Counted from the stretch's first letter, positions 8,431 to 16,574 are shown. The stretch: 64,000 bases of DNA from Pollutimonas sp036675275 (GCA_036675275.1 JAKFFG010000071.1:1-64000); one strand, 5' to 3'. Numbers and translations: made by a program. Notes: generated by a model from the sequence alone, not told the origin.

Positions 8431-8886
8431 TCAGCAAGTCCAATCAGTCTTGCTGGCGGAAAGCAGCGATGCCCAATCATCTGGCGGATGACCTTGTTTG
8501 AGCATTTTTTGGAACACTGCATAAGGATCGGTCTTGCTGCCCGAAGAGCGCAAAGCGTTCTCCTCATTTACCCAGGCAAAGATGATGATCTTCGTCTTGG
8601 AGTCGAAGCGAAAGAACAGCCGAAAGCGTCGGCCAATTTTGGCCCGGCGCCAATGTCGAAACGCGGGCCCCATCGTATTGCCCTGCCGATACTCATCCCG
8701 GTTCGGGTCGCAAGGAACCGTTTCGAAGATCAGCTCGGCCAAAGCATCGAATAACTTGACGTTGGTGTTCGACTCGTACCCCTCGGGGTCCTGGAGCCTG
8801 GCACCCGCGGCGGCCGCGTCCAATCTTTGCAATTGCCCGATCACACAGTCGTGGAAGAGCAAATTCCACCCGTGACGCTGGATCAC
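8431..8886 (-). CDS. yhaV: YhaV-type toxin (ribosome-dependent mRNA interferase)
   Basis: A 151-residue protein whose core (GWNLLFHDCVIGQL, DPEGYESNTNVKL, HWRRAKIGRRFRLFFRF, IIIFAWVNEENALR, MLKQGHPPDDW) follows Escherichia coli YhaV closely. YhaV is a RelE-superfamily ribonuclease that degrades mRNA during translation and is held in check by PrlF. The start codon overlaps the prlF stop by four bases (ATGA), so the two are translationally coupled, antitoxin first. Length and the motif set suggest an intact toxin. Confidence 0.9.
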   Translation of the reverse strand: MIQRHGWNLLFHDCVIGQLQRLDAAAAGARLQDPEGYESNTNVKLFDALAELIFETVPCDPNRDEYRQGNTMGPAFRHWRRAKIGRRFRLFFRFDSKTKIIIFAWVNEENALRSSGSKTDPYAVFQKMLKQGHPPDDWASLLSASKTDWTC

Positions 8887-9203
8887 AGCGCCACATCGCC
8901 CACGATTTCCTCGTTCCGATTTACTTGCTTACCGAGCGCCTCCAACATTGAGCGCGCAAGCTCATCGGGCAATGTGGTGATGTGCCGACCAGACTGTATA
9001 TCTTTTTCCAGAAGACTGAGGAAGCTGGCAATCGCCGGATCCTCATGGGCCTGTTCTTCCACGCGCGTGACAACCACTTGATCACCCATTAGGTCAAAGG
9101 CAACCTTACCGCCGAAATCCACTCCAAGTGCTTGACGAATCGGCTTAGGCAGCGTTATTTGGCCCTTCGATGTAATAGTGGCTATTTCGCGAATGGCAGG
9201 CAT
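8883..9203 (-). CDS. prlF: PrlF antitoxin (AbrB/SpoVT fold)
   Basis: A 106-residue protein beginning MPAIREIATITSKGQITLPK, the swapped-hairpin DNA-binding motif of AbrB/MazE/PrlF proteins. Next come the VAFDLMGDQVVV strand and a helical tail predicted to bind YhaV. AAGGAG lies ten bases upstream of the ATG. Known role: PrlF neutralises YhaV and represses the operon. A very good promoter with a palindrome in its spacer lies 29-57 bp upstream of the start, consistent with autoregulation. Confidence 0.88.
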   Translation of the reverse strand: MPAIREIATITSKGQITLPKPIRQALGVDFGGKVAFDLMGDQVVVTRVEEQAHEDPAIASFLSLLEKDIQSGRHITTLPDELARSMLEALGKQVNRNEEIVGDVAL

Positions 9204-9231
9204 GATCTGATCTCCTTTCTTCAGAAGATCA

Positions 9232-9260
9232 ATAGTAAGGAATATTCCTTACCGCGTCAA
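9232..9260 (-). promoter_or_regulatory. prlF-yhaV promoter with embedded operator palindrome
   Basis: On the minus strand TTGACG (9255-9260) and TACTAT (9232-9237) are separated by exactly 17 bp. The perfect 18-bp palindrome GTAAGGAATATTCCTTAC (9235-9252) covers most of the spacer and part of the -10 box, an arrangement in which a bound repressor would exclude RNA polymerase. Confidence 0.65.
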
Positions 9261-9278
9261 CGCGTCCATCCGACTATC

Positions 9279-10169
9279 TTATTTACTTAACTTTCGCCCG
9301 CCATATTCAGCAAGGCCAATCCCCACCAGGATCATAGTCAGAGCAGCCGCGTGATAAACGTGAAACACCTCTCCGAGTATAGTGACCGCCAGCAACGCAC
9401 CCCAAACGGGCAGCAGGTTGATGAACAGGCCAGCACGATTCGCCCCGATCAGCTCCACCGCCCGAATGTAGAAAACCTGCCCCAAAAAGGTCGGAAATAT
9501 GACGATATAAGCGATCGCTGACCAACCATGCAGATCCGGAAATATGGTCGCCCCTTGTGCCATTTCAAACATCAGCAAAGGCACAGACGCCAATGTTGCC
9601 CCCAGGCAGAGAACGAACATCAAACTAGTCCAGTGCACCTGGGGTTTGCTACGTAGCGCAGCAGTATAGACACCATAGGAGATGATCGCCACAAGCATTA
9701 GCGCATCACCAAAATTGATGTTCAGGGCAATCAAATCGGCGAAGTCACCCCGTACTGCGATAACGATCACGCCGATAAAAGAAATCAAAAACCCTATCGC
9801 CTGCTCCAGGCCGATGCGGCTGGCAAACAAAATGAAGCTGGCACAAAACACGAATAGCGGCATGCCCCCTTGCAAAATGCTGCTATTGATTGCGGTGGTG
9901 TAGACCAATGCGTAATACAACGCGACGCTGAAACCGGTGAAGCCAATCGCCCCCAACAATAACAAATAGACCAGCCGTGACTTAATCACCGGCCAATCTG
10001 CAGCGATCTGCTGCCTCTTGAAGAAATACAGTGCCACCATCACGCTTGCCCAACGAATAGTGACGAGAACCATAGGCGAGACATGGCCCACCGCCAGCTT
10101 GCCCGCGATCGAGTTCCCCGCCCAGAAGAGTGTTGTCAATGCCAGAAGAGCATAAGCTTTATAAATCAC
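9279..10169 (-). CDS. EamA/DMT-family permease
   Basis: A 296-residue, very hydrophobic protein with about ten predicted membrane helices in two EamA repeats (roughly residues 5-140 and 150-290). The N-terminus LALTTLFWAGNSIAGKLAVG is the standard DMT-family start, and LLPVWGALLAVTILGE marks the second repeat. Members export amino acids, metabolites or drugs; the substrate here is not predictable. Like the toxin-antitoxin genes before it, it looks less GC-rich than the core genes, so it may belong to the same acquired patch. Confidence 0.85.
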   Translation of the reverse strand: MIYKAYALLALTTLFWAGNSIAGKLAVGHVSPMVLVTIRWASVMVALYFFKRQQIAADWPVIKSRLVYLLLLGAIGFTGFSVALYYALVYTTAINSSILQGGMPLFVFCASFILFASRIGLEQAIGFLISFIGVIVIAVRGDFADLIALNINFGDALMLVAIISYGVYTAALRSKPQVHWTSLMFVLCLGATLASVPLLMFEMAQGATIFPDLHGWSAIAYIVIFPTFLGQVFYIRAVELIGANRAGLFINLLPVWGALLAVTILGEVFHVYHAAALTMILVGIGLAEYGGRKLSK

Positions 10170-10272
10170 GCCAACAGCTTAGCAATAGACAGGCAACAGG
10201 CAAATGGATAGACGACAGCGACAGCCTTTATTTTCAATCTTCAATGGCTCAACCGTCCCATAACACATCAAC

Positions 10273-10389
10273 AAGGCGCCGGGGGCCGCTGCGGGCCCAG
10301 CGAACCCGAGCTCACATTGCGGCCGGCCCTGCGACGCTCGGCCCGCAGCAATATCGAGCAGCGCCGAACGCCGCCACCGGCGCCGGGCT
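10273..10389. repeat. Palindromic repeat element, short copy (A)
   Basis: A GC-rich non-coding block between two leftward genes. Its left end (AAGGCGCCGGGGGCCGCTGC...) closely matches the left end of the element at 16341-16574, and its right end (GCAATATCGAGCAG...CCACCGGCGCC) matches that element's right end. The two ends are inverted relative to each other, so the block can fold into a long hairpin. It may act as a terminator for the Bug gene whose 3' end lies 19 bp away. Confidence 0.65.
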
Positions 10390-10407
10390 AAAACCGAAAA
10401 GCCGTCT

Positions 10408-11388
10408 TTAATGCGCCGCAATGTTGGCGTCTTTAGCCACCTTCTTCCATTTGGCCACATCGCTTTCAAGGGTCTGGGTGAACTCCTCGGGTGTATTCGC
10501 AATGACACGCGACGCAAGATTGTTGTATTTCGCCCGGACCTCCGGATCCGACAGGGCGGCGATCGCCGCCGTGTGAATGGCCTTCAAAACATCATGCGGC
10601 AGGCCCGCAGGGCCAAGCAGACCGTTCCACATCTCGGCATCGTAGCTGGTGAGCCCCTGCTCCGCGAAGGTCGGCACATCTGGCAACTGTGCGACACGCG
10701 AGGGCGCCGCTACGGCCACCGCCAACAACGATCCGGATTTAATGTGCGGCAAAGACGAAACCAGCGTGTCCCAGATCATCGGAACCTGGCCGCCTATCAC
10801 GTCGTTCAAGGCAGGGCCGGTACCGCGGTAAGGTACGTGCGTGACATCGAGCTTGTCGTAGCTTTTGAAATACTCCATGGCCAGGTTTGTTGCACCGCCC
10901 GCGCCCGAGGACGCGTAAGCGTATTTTCCAGGATTATCCTTGATGAGCGCCACAAGATCCTTGTAATTCTTTGCCTGGAAATTTTTATTCACGCTCAATA
11001 CGCCCGGCACGCGAATGATTTCCGTAATGGCGGTAAAGCCCTTCACCGGATCGTAGGGCAGGTCTTTGTACACAGCGGAGTTGGTTCCGTTCGTGCTTGA
11101 AGTACCGAGTAGCAACGTATAGCCATCTGGCTTGGCGCTGGCAACATATCGGGCGCCAATAGCACCGCCCGCACCGGCTTTATTTTCGACCACTACCGAT
11201 GAACCGAGCTGCTTGCTTAGCGCATCGGCAAAGATCCGTCCCACAGTGTCGGACGTGCCGCCCGGAGGGAAAGGCACAATCAAGCTGATCGGCCTATCGG
11301 GGAATGTCGCCGCGGTCGCGCTCATTGAGCCGACGGCGAGCGCGCAGGCAGCCAACATCGACGCCATAGATATAGTTTTATTTGTCAT
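10408..11388 (-). CDS. Bug (TctC-type) periplasmic solute-binding protein
   Basis: A 326-residue protein from the ATG at 11388, which has GGAG at good spacing. Residues 1-27 form a signal peptide ending ...MSATA-AT. The Bug-family motifs PISLIVPFPPGGTSD, VVENKAGAGGAIG and AKPDGYTLLLG follow in order. Bug receptors bind carboxylates such as dicarboxylates and carry them in the periplasm. It is the last gene of a leftward operon with a CoA ligase, a citryl-CoA-lyase-like enzyme and a dehydrogenase, so its ligand is probably the acid those enzymes consume. No membrane components of a tripartite transporter are present nearby. Confidence 0.9.
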   Translation of the reverse strand: MTNKTISMASMLAACALAVGSMSATAATFPDRPISLIVPFPPGGTSDTVGRIFADALSKQLGSSVVVENKAGAGGAIGARYVASAKPDGYTLLLGTSSTNGTNSAVYKDLPYDPVKGFTAITEIIRVPGVLSVNKNFQAKNYKDLVALIKDNPGKYAYASSGAGGATNLAMEYFKSYDKLDVTHVPYRGTGPALNDVIGGQVPMIWDTLVSSLPHIKSGSLLAVAVAAPSRVAQLPDVPTFAEQGLTSYDAEMWNGLLGPAGLPHDVLKAIHTAAIAALSDPEVRAKYNNLASRVIANTPEEFTQTLESDVAKWKKVAKDANIAAH

Positions 11389-11434
11389 ATTGAGTCTCCA
11401 CATGAAGTTCTGGAACTTGAAACTTTGTTACGAT

Positions 11435-12256
11435 TTATCTGCCGGCGCAGCTTTTGCCGCCATCGACTGGAATACAGACGCCGGTTATGTACTTCGCCTC
11501 CTCCGAGGCTAAAAACAAAGACGCATACGCAACATCCCACGCATCGCCCATACGGCCCATGGGGCTGGCCGCGTTACGCACCTTGATCATTTCTTCCTCG
11601 CTTTCAAACCGCTCCGAAATCTGCTTATAGACCAGCGGAGTGTTCATCACGCCAGGCAATAGCGCGTTGGCGCGGATGTTCATGGGGGCATACTGGACCG
11701 CGAGTGCGCGGGTGAAGTGGTTCAGCCCCGACTTTGCGGCGTAGTAAGGCATATAGGGATATGTGTTTACCTGAATCGAGGCCAACGATGAAATATTCAC
11801 GATGGCGCCTTTTTGCTGACGCTGCATCACGGGGATGACGTGCTTGCAGGTAAGAAAAACGCTGGTCAGGTTCGTGTCGATGACCATATTCCATTCTTCT
11901 TCGCTCATTTCCACCACTGAGCCCATGCGCGTAATTCCAACATTGTTGTGGAGCACGTCGATGCGGCCAAACTCCTTGACTGTCTCGCTTACGACGGCCT
12001 GGATCTGCGCGCTGGAAGTAACGTCGGCATTGAACGCAAGCGCCCGCCCGCCCTCGGAATCGATAATCGTCCGGGTTTCTTCGGCAGCAGCCTCATTGAT
12101 ATCCACCGCAACGACGATCGCCCCTTCGCGAGCATAAAGCACTGCAGCCGCCTTCCCGTTGCCCCAGCCAGGGCCTGACGAACCTGCGCCAAAAACCAGA
12201 ACGACCTTGTCCTGAACTCTTCCCGCCGGCATTTTTTTCATCATTAGCGTGTCCAA
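11435..12256 (-). CDS. SDR-family NAD(P)-dependent dehydrogenase
   Basis: A 273-residue short-chain dehydrogenase/reductase. The nucleotide-binding region reads VLVFGAGSSGPGWGNGKAAA, an unusually long glycine-rich loop seen in a subset of the family. HNNVGI replaces the usual NNAG. The catalytic Ser (NISSLAS) and Tyr-x3-Lys (YYAAK) are present, and the C-terminus has TGVCIPVDGGKS. It lies 3 bp after the stop of the preceding gene, so it is co-transcribed with the CoA ligase and lyase genes. A hydroxy-acyl or hydroxy-acid oxidation step is a reasonable inference. Alternative internal ATGs at 12241 and 12232 are possible. Confidence 0.85.
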   Translation of the reverse strand: MDTLMMKKMPAGRVQDKVVLVFGAGSSGPGWGNGKAAAVLYAREGAIVVAVDINEAAAEETRTIIDSEGGRALAFNADVTSSAQIQAVVSETVKEFGRIDVLHNNVGITRMGSVVEMSEEEWNMVIDTNLTSVFLTCKHVIPVMQRQQKGAIVNISSLASIQVNTYPYMPYYAAKSGLNHFTRALAVQYAPMNIRANALLPGVMNTPLVYKQISERFESEEEMIKVRNAASPMGRMGDAWDVAYASLFLASEEAKYITGVCIPVDGGKSCAGR

Positions 12257-12259
12257 AAA

Positions 12260-13084
12260 TTATTGCGGCGGTAACGGCTGGCGTGCCAGCATGTCGGCAA
12301 ATTCGCGCGCCGCCATGCCGATCCGCGCGCCGCGCGCTTGTGCGTGACGATTGATGCAACTGAGAATGCCATCATCATAGGAAGAGGCGGCGCTTCCGAT
12401 ACGGGCGCTTGATGCGCTGACGGTAGCCGCTGCAATCCCCTGGTCGTCCAGAACAGGAAGTCGGCTGACGCCGGCTCGATCAATGCCTGTGTCGGCGTCG
12501 TTATAAAGGGCCGCGAAAACCGGATACTTAATTGCGGTCGAGGCGATTTGACCCAGCAAGCCACCATGTGAACCCGTGATGACGATTGCGTCCCGATCTT
12601 CTTCGGTGACCAGCGACGCGGAATCAATCAGCGTTATAAGCCGAAACCCGCCTGGGACGCTCATTGTGGTTCTTGATTCACCGTCCATAGGCTTAGGGGG
12701 ACTCGCGTGCAACCCCGCAGCAGCCATGATTGCCGCCGCGTCCCTCACTGCCATGCCAGGCACCACGCCCAACCGACCTGCTATGGCATTGACTGTCGAG
12801 ATACGTCCGCGCGCGGCGGTATCGTTGCTGTCCCCGATCCGGCAAGACAAGTGCGAGACTGCCGCCGCCGCAATGCCGCAGTCCTCCAGAAGGCCCAATC
12901 CAGCAACGCCCGCATTGTCTCGCCCAATACCGGCATCGTTCAATATCGCACCCTTGACGCCAGCCATTGCAGCCACATAAGCGGCGTAAATGCCGGCATG
13001 CGAGGCAGCGATCACGACCGAGCCGACTACATCGGGTTTGAACTTCGTCACGGAATCGTAAAGAAAAATGGGGGAGTCTTTCAT
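12260..13084 (-). CDS. Protein of unknown function built from a tandem duplication
   Basis: A 274-residue protein from the ATG at 13084 that I do not recognise as a named family. It clearly contains two related halves, about residues 22-122 and 166-266. Each has a hydrophobic strand then SHxG (28-31 and 172-175), an ND motif (49-50 and 195-196), GxDxAGV or RDNAGV, GIAAAxV (70-76 and 216-222) and RIG (82-84 and 228-230). Conserved Ser-His and Asn-Asp pairs in both halves hint at an enzyme with two equivalent sites. No signal peptide is seen, so it should be cytoplasmic. Seven bp separate it from the citryl-CoA-lyase-like gene and 3 bp from the SDR gene, so it is part of the same pathway. Confidence 0.7.
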   Translation of the reverse strand: MKDSPIFLYDSVTKFKPDVVGSVVIAASHAGIYAAYVAAMAGVKGAILNDAGIGRDNAGVAGLGLLEDCGIAAAAVSHLSCRIGDSNDTAARGRISTVNAIAGRLGVVPGMAVRDAAAIMAAAGLHASPPKPMDGESRTTMSVPGGFRLITLIDSASLVTEEDRDAIVITGSHGGLLGQIASTAIKYPVFAALYNDADTGIDRAGVSRLPVLDDQGIAAATVSASSARIGSAASSYDDGILSCINRHAQARGARIGMAAREFADMLARQPLPPQ

Positions 13085-13091
13085 GATGGCG

Positions 13092-13889
13092 TCAGTCCTG
13101 GCGACCTGTTTCCGGGCCGGGCGTGCCAGCCGCCCGGAATGGAATCTCATGGTCGATAACGTCCCAGATATGCCTGGCGGTAGGTATCCGCTGCTCCTCA
13201 GCGATATGTGCGACCAGGCCCGCCGCCCGCGAGATGACTGCAAAGCCGCGCATCAATTCTGGCGGCACCTCCAGTTCGCCCAATAGAGCGCCCACTGCGC
13301 CAGTTGCATTGATCGTGATGTGTTTTCCGAAAGCGGCGTCCACCGCCCTGGACAGCGCCTCGAGAGCCTGCAGGTATTTGCCTTCAAAGCGGGGGTGAGC
13401 TTTGCCGATTTCCATCAGCTTTGCCGCCCGGGGATCGTCAGGCTTGTGCAGATGCTGTCCAAAACCGGGGATGGGTTCGCGCGCAGACCTGTAGCGTTGC
13501 GCCATTTCTTGCGCAGCAGCTTCCACGCCTTCGGGGGCGTCGATCAATAACTTCAGGTTCTTGGCGCTGTTTTCGACCGTGCCAATGAACTGGCTGCCTA
13601 CGCCCAATAGCCCCGCTGCGACACCGCCTTGCAGGTTCTCTGGGGCGCTCATGTAAATGAGTCGCGTGGAGATAGCGCTTGGGGTCAGACCATGCTCCAT
13701 GACCGCGATCAGCGCGGCGTCAATCACGCGGAGATCGTCGGCGCTGGGCTCGCGGTTCAGGATCTGTGAGAACATGACCTGCGTAAAGCTTTTTTTACCC
13801 AGGATGTCGTCGACCAGGCTTTGGTCCCGATAGTGGATCGACGTATGCGAGTGAGTGCAAAGCTCGGTATAGGGTTGCGGCTTTTTCAT
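13092..13889 (-). CDS. Citryl-CoA-lyase-like / citrate-synthase-fold enzyme
   Basis: A 265-residue protein resembling the C-terminal citrate-synthase fold used by short citryl-CoA lyases: EHGLTPSAISTRLIYMSAPE, GGVAAGLLGVGSQF, IPGFGQHLHKPDDPRA and NATGAVGALLGEL appear in the expected order. It is shorter than true citrate synthase (~430 residues), as expected for this subgroup. These enzymes cleave a citryl-CoA-type thioester to acetyl-CoA and a 2-oxo acid. Its start overlaps the stop of the CoA ligase gene by four bases (ATGA). The context suggests it cleaves the CoA ester made by that ligase; the exact substrate is unknown. Confidence 0.8.
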   Translation of the reverse strand: MKKPQPYTELCTHSHTSIHYRDQSLVDDILGKKSFTQVMFSQILNREPSADDLRVIDAALIAVMEHGLTPSAISTRLIYMSAPENLQGGVAAGLLGVGSQFIGTVENSAKNLKLLIDAPEGVEAAAQEMAQRYRSAREPIPGFGQHLHKPDDPRAAKLMEIGKAHPRFEGKYLQALEALSRAVDAAFGKHITINATGAVGALLGELEVPPELMRGFAVISRAAGLVAHIAEEQRIPTARHIWDVIDHEIPFRAAGTPGPETGRQD

Positions 13890-15418
13890 GCGTGTCCTTT
13901 CGTCAGAGTGTCGTTTGAAACCATTTCCTTGATTGATGGTTTATGCACCTTGCCGGCAACGCTACGCGGGAAGTCATCAAAGAAATAGAATTTTTTGGGC
14001 GTCTTGACCGACCCCAGCTGTTCTTTTGCAAAACGAGCCAGCTCTTCCGGCATAACGGTCATGCCAGGCTTCAACTGGATAGCGGCATGAACCGCCTCGC
14101 CCCATTTATCGTCTGCTATCCCAAAGACGGCCGACTCATGAACAGCGGGGTGTTGATCAAGCACACTTTCAACATCAATCGGATATACGTTGAAACCGCC
14201 AGTGATGACGATGTCACGCAGCCGGTCCCTCAGGTAGAGGTAGCCCCGCTCGTCGATATAGCCCCGATCCCCCGTGTGCAGCCAGCCGTCGATGATGGTC
14301 TCGGCAGTTTTTTCAGGCATCCGCCAGTAGCCCGTCATGATGATGTCGCCACGAACGACAATCTCGCCGATTTCGTTGGCCTCCAGCAGTTTGCCCTCCG
14401 GGCTCATTATTGCCATATCCGACAATAGCGCCTGCCGCCCAACGGAGCGCCAGTTGCTCTCGTCTTCGAAGTCATCAGCACGCATTACGGTGACGATCTG
14501 CGGCGCCTCGGTCTGGCCATATGTGGTTTCCAGAACAGGCCCGAAGAACTCGCGCACGGCCCGTATCTTTTCAGCCGGCATGGGCGCCCCGCCATAGATC
14601 AGGTGCCTCAGGCGCGGAAAAGAGCTCGCTGACCCCGCTCCGACCGCAGCCATCAGCATGTAGATGAGCGTTGGAGGCATGAATGTTGTGGTGATGCCCT
14701 TTGTCTGGAAGGCTTCCAGTATTGACGGCGGCTTGGTGTCTTCAAGCAATACGTGACAGCCTCCGCGCGCCAGGATGGGAATCAGATAGGTTGACGTACC
14801 ATGCGTAACCGGCGCGGTCACGAGATACTTGTCGTTCTCATCGAACCCGTAGGCATGAATCTGGTTGATAGCCGTCGTCATCCAAGCCCGGTAAGGTTGC
14901 ATCACGCCCTTCGGCACTCCAGTGGACCCGCCCGTAAACTTGATGGCCTGAGCGCTGTCCAGAGAGGGCAAAGCGCGATGAGGACTGTTGCCCATATAGC
15001 GCTCTAGCAAGCGGCCTACTGTCGGCCTGCCCTGCGAACCATCGTCATCCATGGCGATGGTGATTTCCACCGCCGATAGATCGAGAGTATCCAGATACTG
15101 GCTCTCGGCGACCACGATAGACGGCTCGGTAAACGCAATTGTCCGACTCAATTCGATCAAGGCGTTACGGCTGTTCAGTGGAACCCAGGTCTTTTCAGCA
15201 GCCATCACAGCCAGCAGGCTGACTATGTGCTCGACCGTATTGCCCGCGCAGATGCCCACCCTCGATCCAGGCGCAGAGTCCAGTTGCTGTAACGCATAAG
15301 CCAGCGCGCTTACCTGCTGCACCAATTGCGCGTACGTGATCGACGCGTTCGGGCTTTCAATAGCGATGCGCGAGGGAAACTGCCTGGCGGCTTTATAGAA
15401 GAAATCGATGGGATACAT
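13886..15418 (-). CDS. AMP-forming acyl-CoA synthetase
   Basis: About 510 residues from the ATG at 15418 (MYPIDFFYKAARQFP), which has GAGG six bases upstream. The frame also reaches ATGs at 15460 and 15478, but these would place the start inside the inverted-repeat operator. ANL-superfamily motifs are present: KFTGGSTGVPKG (phosphate loop), YGQTE, TGDRGY, RDIVITGGFNVYP and the C-terminal GKVHK with its catalytic Lys. It activates a carboxylic acid to its CoA ester through an adenylate. It heads the leftward five-gene operon and is divergent from an IclR regulator. Confidence 0.88.
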   Translation of the reverse strand: MYPIDFFYKAARQFPSRIAIESPNASITYAQLVQQVSALAYALQQLDSAPGSRVGICAGNTVEHIVSLLAVMAAEKTWVPLNSRNALIELSRTIAFTEPSIVVAESQYLDTLDLSAVEITIAMDDDGSQGRPTVGRLLERYMGNSPHRALPSLDSAQAIKFTGGSTGVPKGVMQPYRAWMTTAINQIHAYGFDENDKYLVTAPVTHGTSTYLIPILARGGCHVLLEDTKPPSILEAFQTKGITTTFMPPTLIYMLMAAVGAGSASSFPRLRHLIYGGAPMPAEKIRAVREFFGPVLETTYGQTEAPQIVTVMRADDFEDESNWRSVGRQALLSDMAIMSPEGKLLEANEIGEIVVRGDIIMTGYWRMPEKTAETIIDGWLHTGDRGYIDERGYLYLRDRLRDIVITGGFNVYPIDVESVLDQHPAVHESAVFGIADDKWGEAVHAAIQLKPGMTVMPEELARFAKEQLGSVKTPKKFYFFDDFPRSVAGKVHKPSIKEMVSNDTLTKGHA

Positions 15419-15443
15419 TGTCGCCTCATCCGAACCTGAGTAT

Positions 15444-15527
15444 CCATAATACGGATACATATGATTGATTTTCGACAATTATATGGAGCAAGCATTCCGA
15501 ATACACCATGAAAAATCCGTATAATGG
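15444..15527. promoter_or_regulatory. Paired operator arms in the CoA-ligase/IclR divergent region
   Basis: CCATAATACGGAT (15444-15456) and ATCCGTATAATGG (15515-15527) are reverse complements at 12 of 13 positions and lie 58 bp apart in the region between the divergent starts. Such spaced arms suit binding by an IclR tetramer and could control both promoters. The right arm contains a -10-like TATAAT. Confidence 0.5.
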
Positions 15528-15553
15528 ACTTTTGTGTTCTTACGGCGATACAA

Positions 15554-16330
15554 ATGACTTCAGGCGGCGTTCAAAGCCTAGAGCGGGCAATTGGGTTATT
15601 GCGACTAGTCGCCACAGCGTATAAAGAAGGCGTGCGCCTATCCGATCTGGTCGCCAATAGCGGCCTGCCGCATCCAACCGTTCACCGCCTCTTGAAAGAA
15701 TTGATCGCGGGCGGTTTGCTTACGCAAGACCGCGAAAAGTGCTACCGGCTGGGGCACTTTTCCTATGAGCTCGGCTTGGCCGCTTCGTCGCGCTATGGCC
15801 TGAAAGAGCTATGTCGGCCCTACATCAAGGCCGTGGCCGAGGAAACCGGCGATACCGCTTTTCTTATGATACGCAGCGGCGAGGATTCATTCTGCCTTGA
15901 CAGGCAGGAAGGCATTTTTCCAGTCAAAGTATTGCCGGTGGAGGTGGGCCATCGAAGGCCGCTGGGCGTAGGTGGCGGTGGCCTGGCCATTCTGAGCTTC
16001 CTTCCCGAAGAAGAGCGGGAGCTGATACTCCAGAAAATCGCGCCGTCACTGGGCCTATATTCCGGGCTTACGCCGGAAATCCTTCGCGAACGAATCCAGG
16101 ACGCCCGGACTCACGGTTACGCGGTGATCTCCAACTACGCAGTGGCCGATGTCACGAGCATCGGTCAGCCCATCTTCGACCGATACGGCAATGTAGTGGC
16201 CGCGGTAAGCGTCAGCGGCATCACCCCGCGAATGCAGAACGATCGCCAGACGATGATCGTGGCCTGCCTTAAAAGAGAATGCCAGACACTACAACAGTCC
16301 CTGTGGAGTTCGCCCGGCGTCCCCCAATAA
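15554..16330 (+). CDS. IclR-family transcriptional regulator
   Basis: A 258-residue protein from the ATG at 15554 (MTSGGVQSLERAIGLLRLVA). Residues 5-65 form the winged helix (LSDLVANSGLPHPTVHRLLK, a clear IclR helix-turn-helix). The remainder is the IclR effector domain (YIKAVAEETGDTAFLMIRSG, RRPLGVGGGGLAILSF, SVSGITPRM). It is divergent from the CoA ligase operon and is probably its ligand-responsive controller. An earlier ATG at 15524 would overlap the operator arm and is less likely. Confidence 0.87.
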   Translation: MTSGGVQSLERAIGLLRLVATAYKEGVRLSDLVANSGLPHPTVHRLLKELIAGGLLTQDREKCYRLGHFSYELGLAASSRYGLKELCRPYIKAVAEETGDTAFLMIRSGEDSFCLDRQEGIFPVKVLPVEVGHRRPLGVGGGGLAILSFLPEEERELILQKIAPSLGLYSGLTPEILRERIQDARTHGYAVISNYAVADVTSIGQPIFDRYGNVVAAVSVSGITPRMQNDRQTMIVACLKRECQTLQQSLWSSPGVPQ

Positions 16331-16340
16331 GTCCAGCAGC

Positions 16341-16574
16341 AAGGCGTCGGGGGCTGCTGCGGGCCCTGCGAAATTTGAGCGCGCCCTGCGACCGGCCCGT
16401 ATCGGGGATACAAGCCCGCGCTGTCCGAGCGCCACGCTTGCTGACAATCCAGTGGATTGTCAGCGGCGCGAGTTCGCGGGCGCCCCGATATGGGCCGGAC
16501 GCAGGGTCTGCCCCGGCGAAGCACGGGGCCGCAGCGATATTGAGCAGGGCCCGCAGCGGCCACCGGCGCCGTGT
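16341..16574. repeat. Palindromic repeat element, long copy (B)
   Basis: This occupies most of the 380-bp gap between the convergent IclR and apt genes; the rest (16575-16710) holds nothing I can identify. The outer ends are inverted repeats of about 30 bp sharing GCTGCGGGCCCTGC. Further in, CCCTGCGACCGGCCCGTATC pairs with the complement of GATATGGGCCGGACGCAGGG at nearly every position. The centre is the perfect hairpin CTGACAATCCA-g-TGGATTGTCAG (16441-16463). The whole block can fold into one extended stem. A shorter relative lies at 10273-10389. It may be a small non-autonomous mobile element or a bidirectional terminator. Confidence 0.7.
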
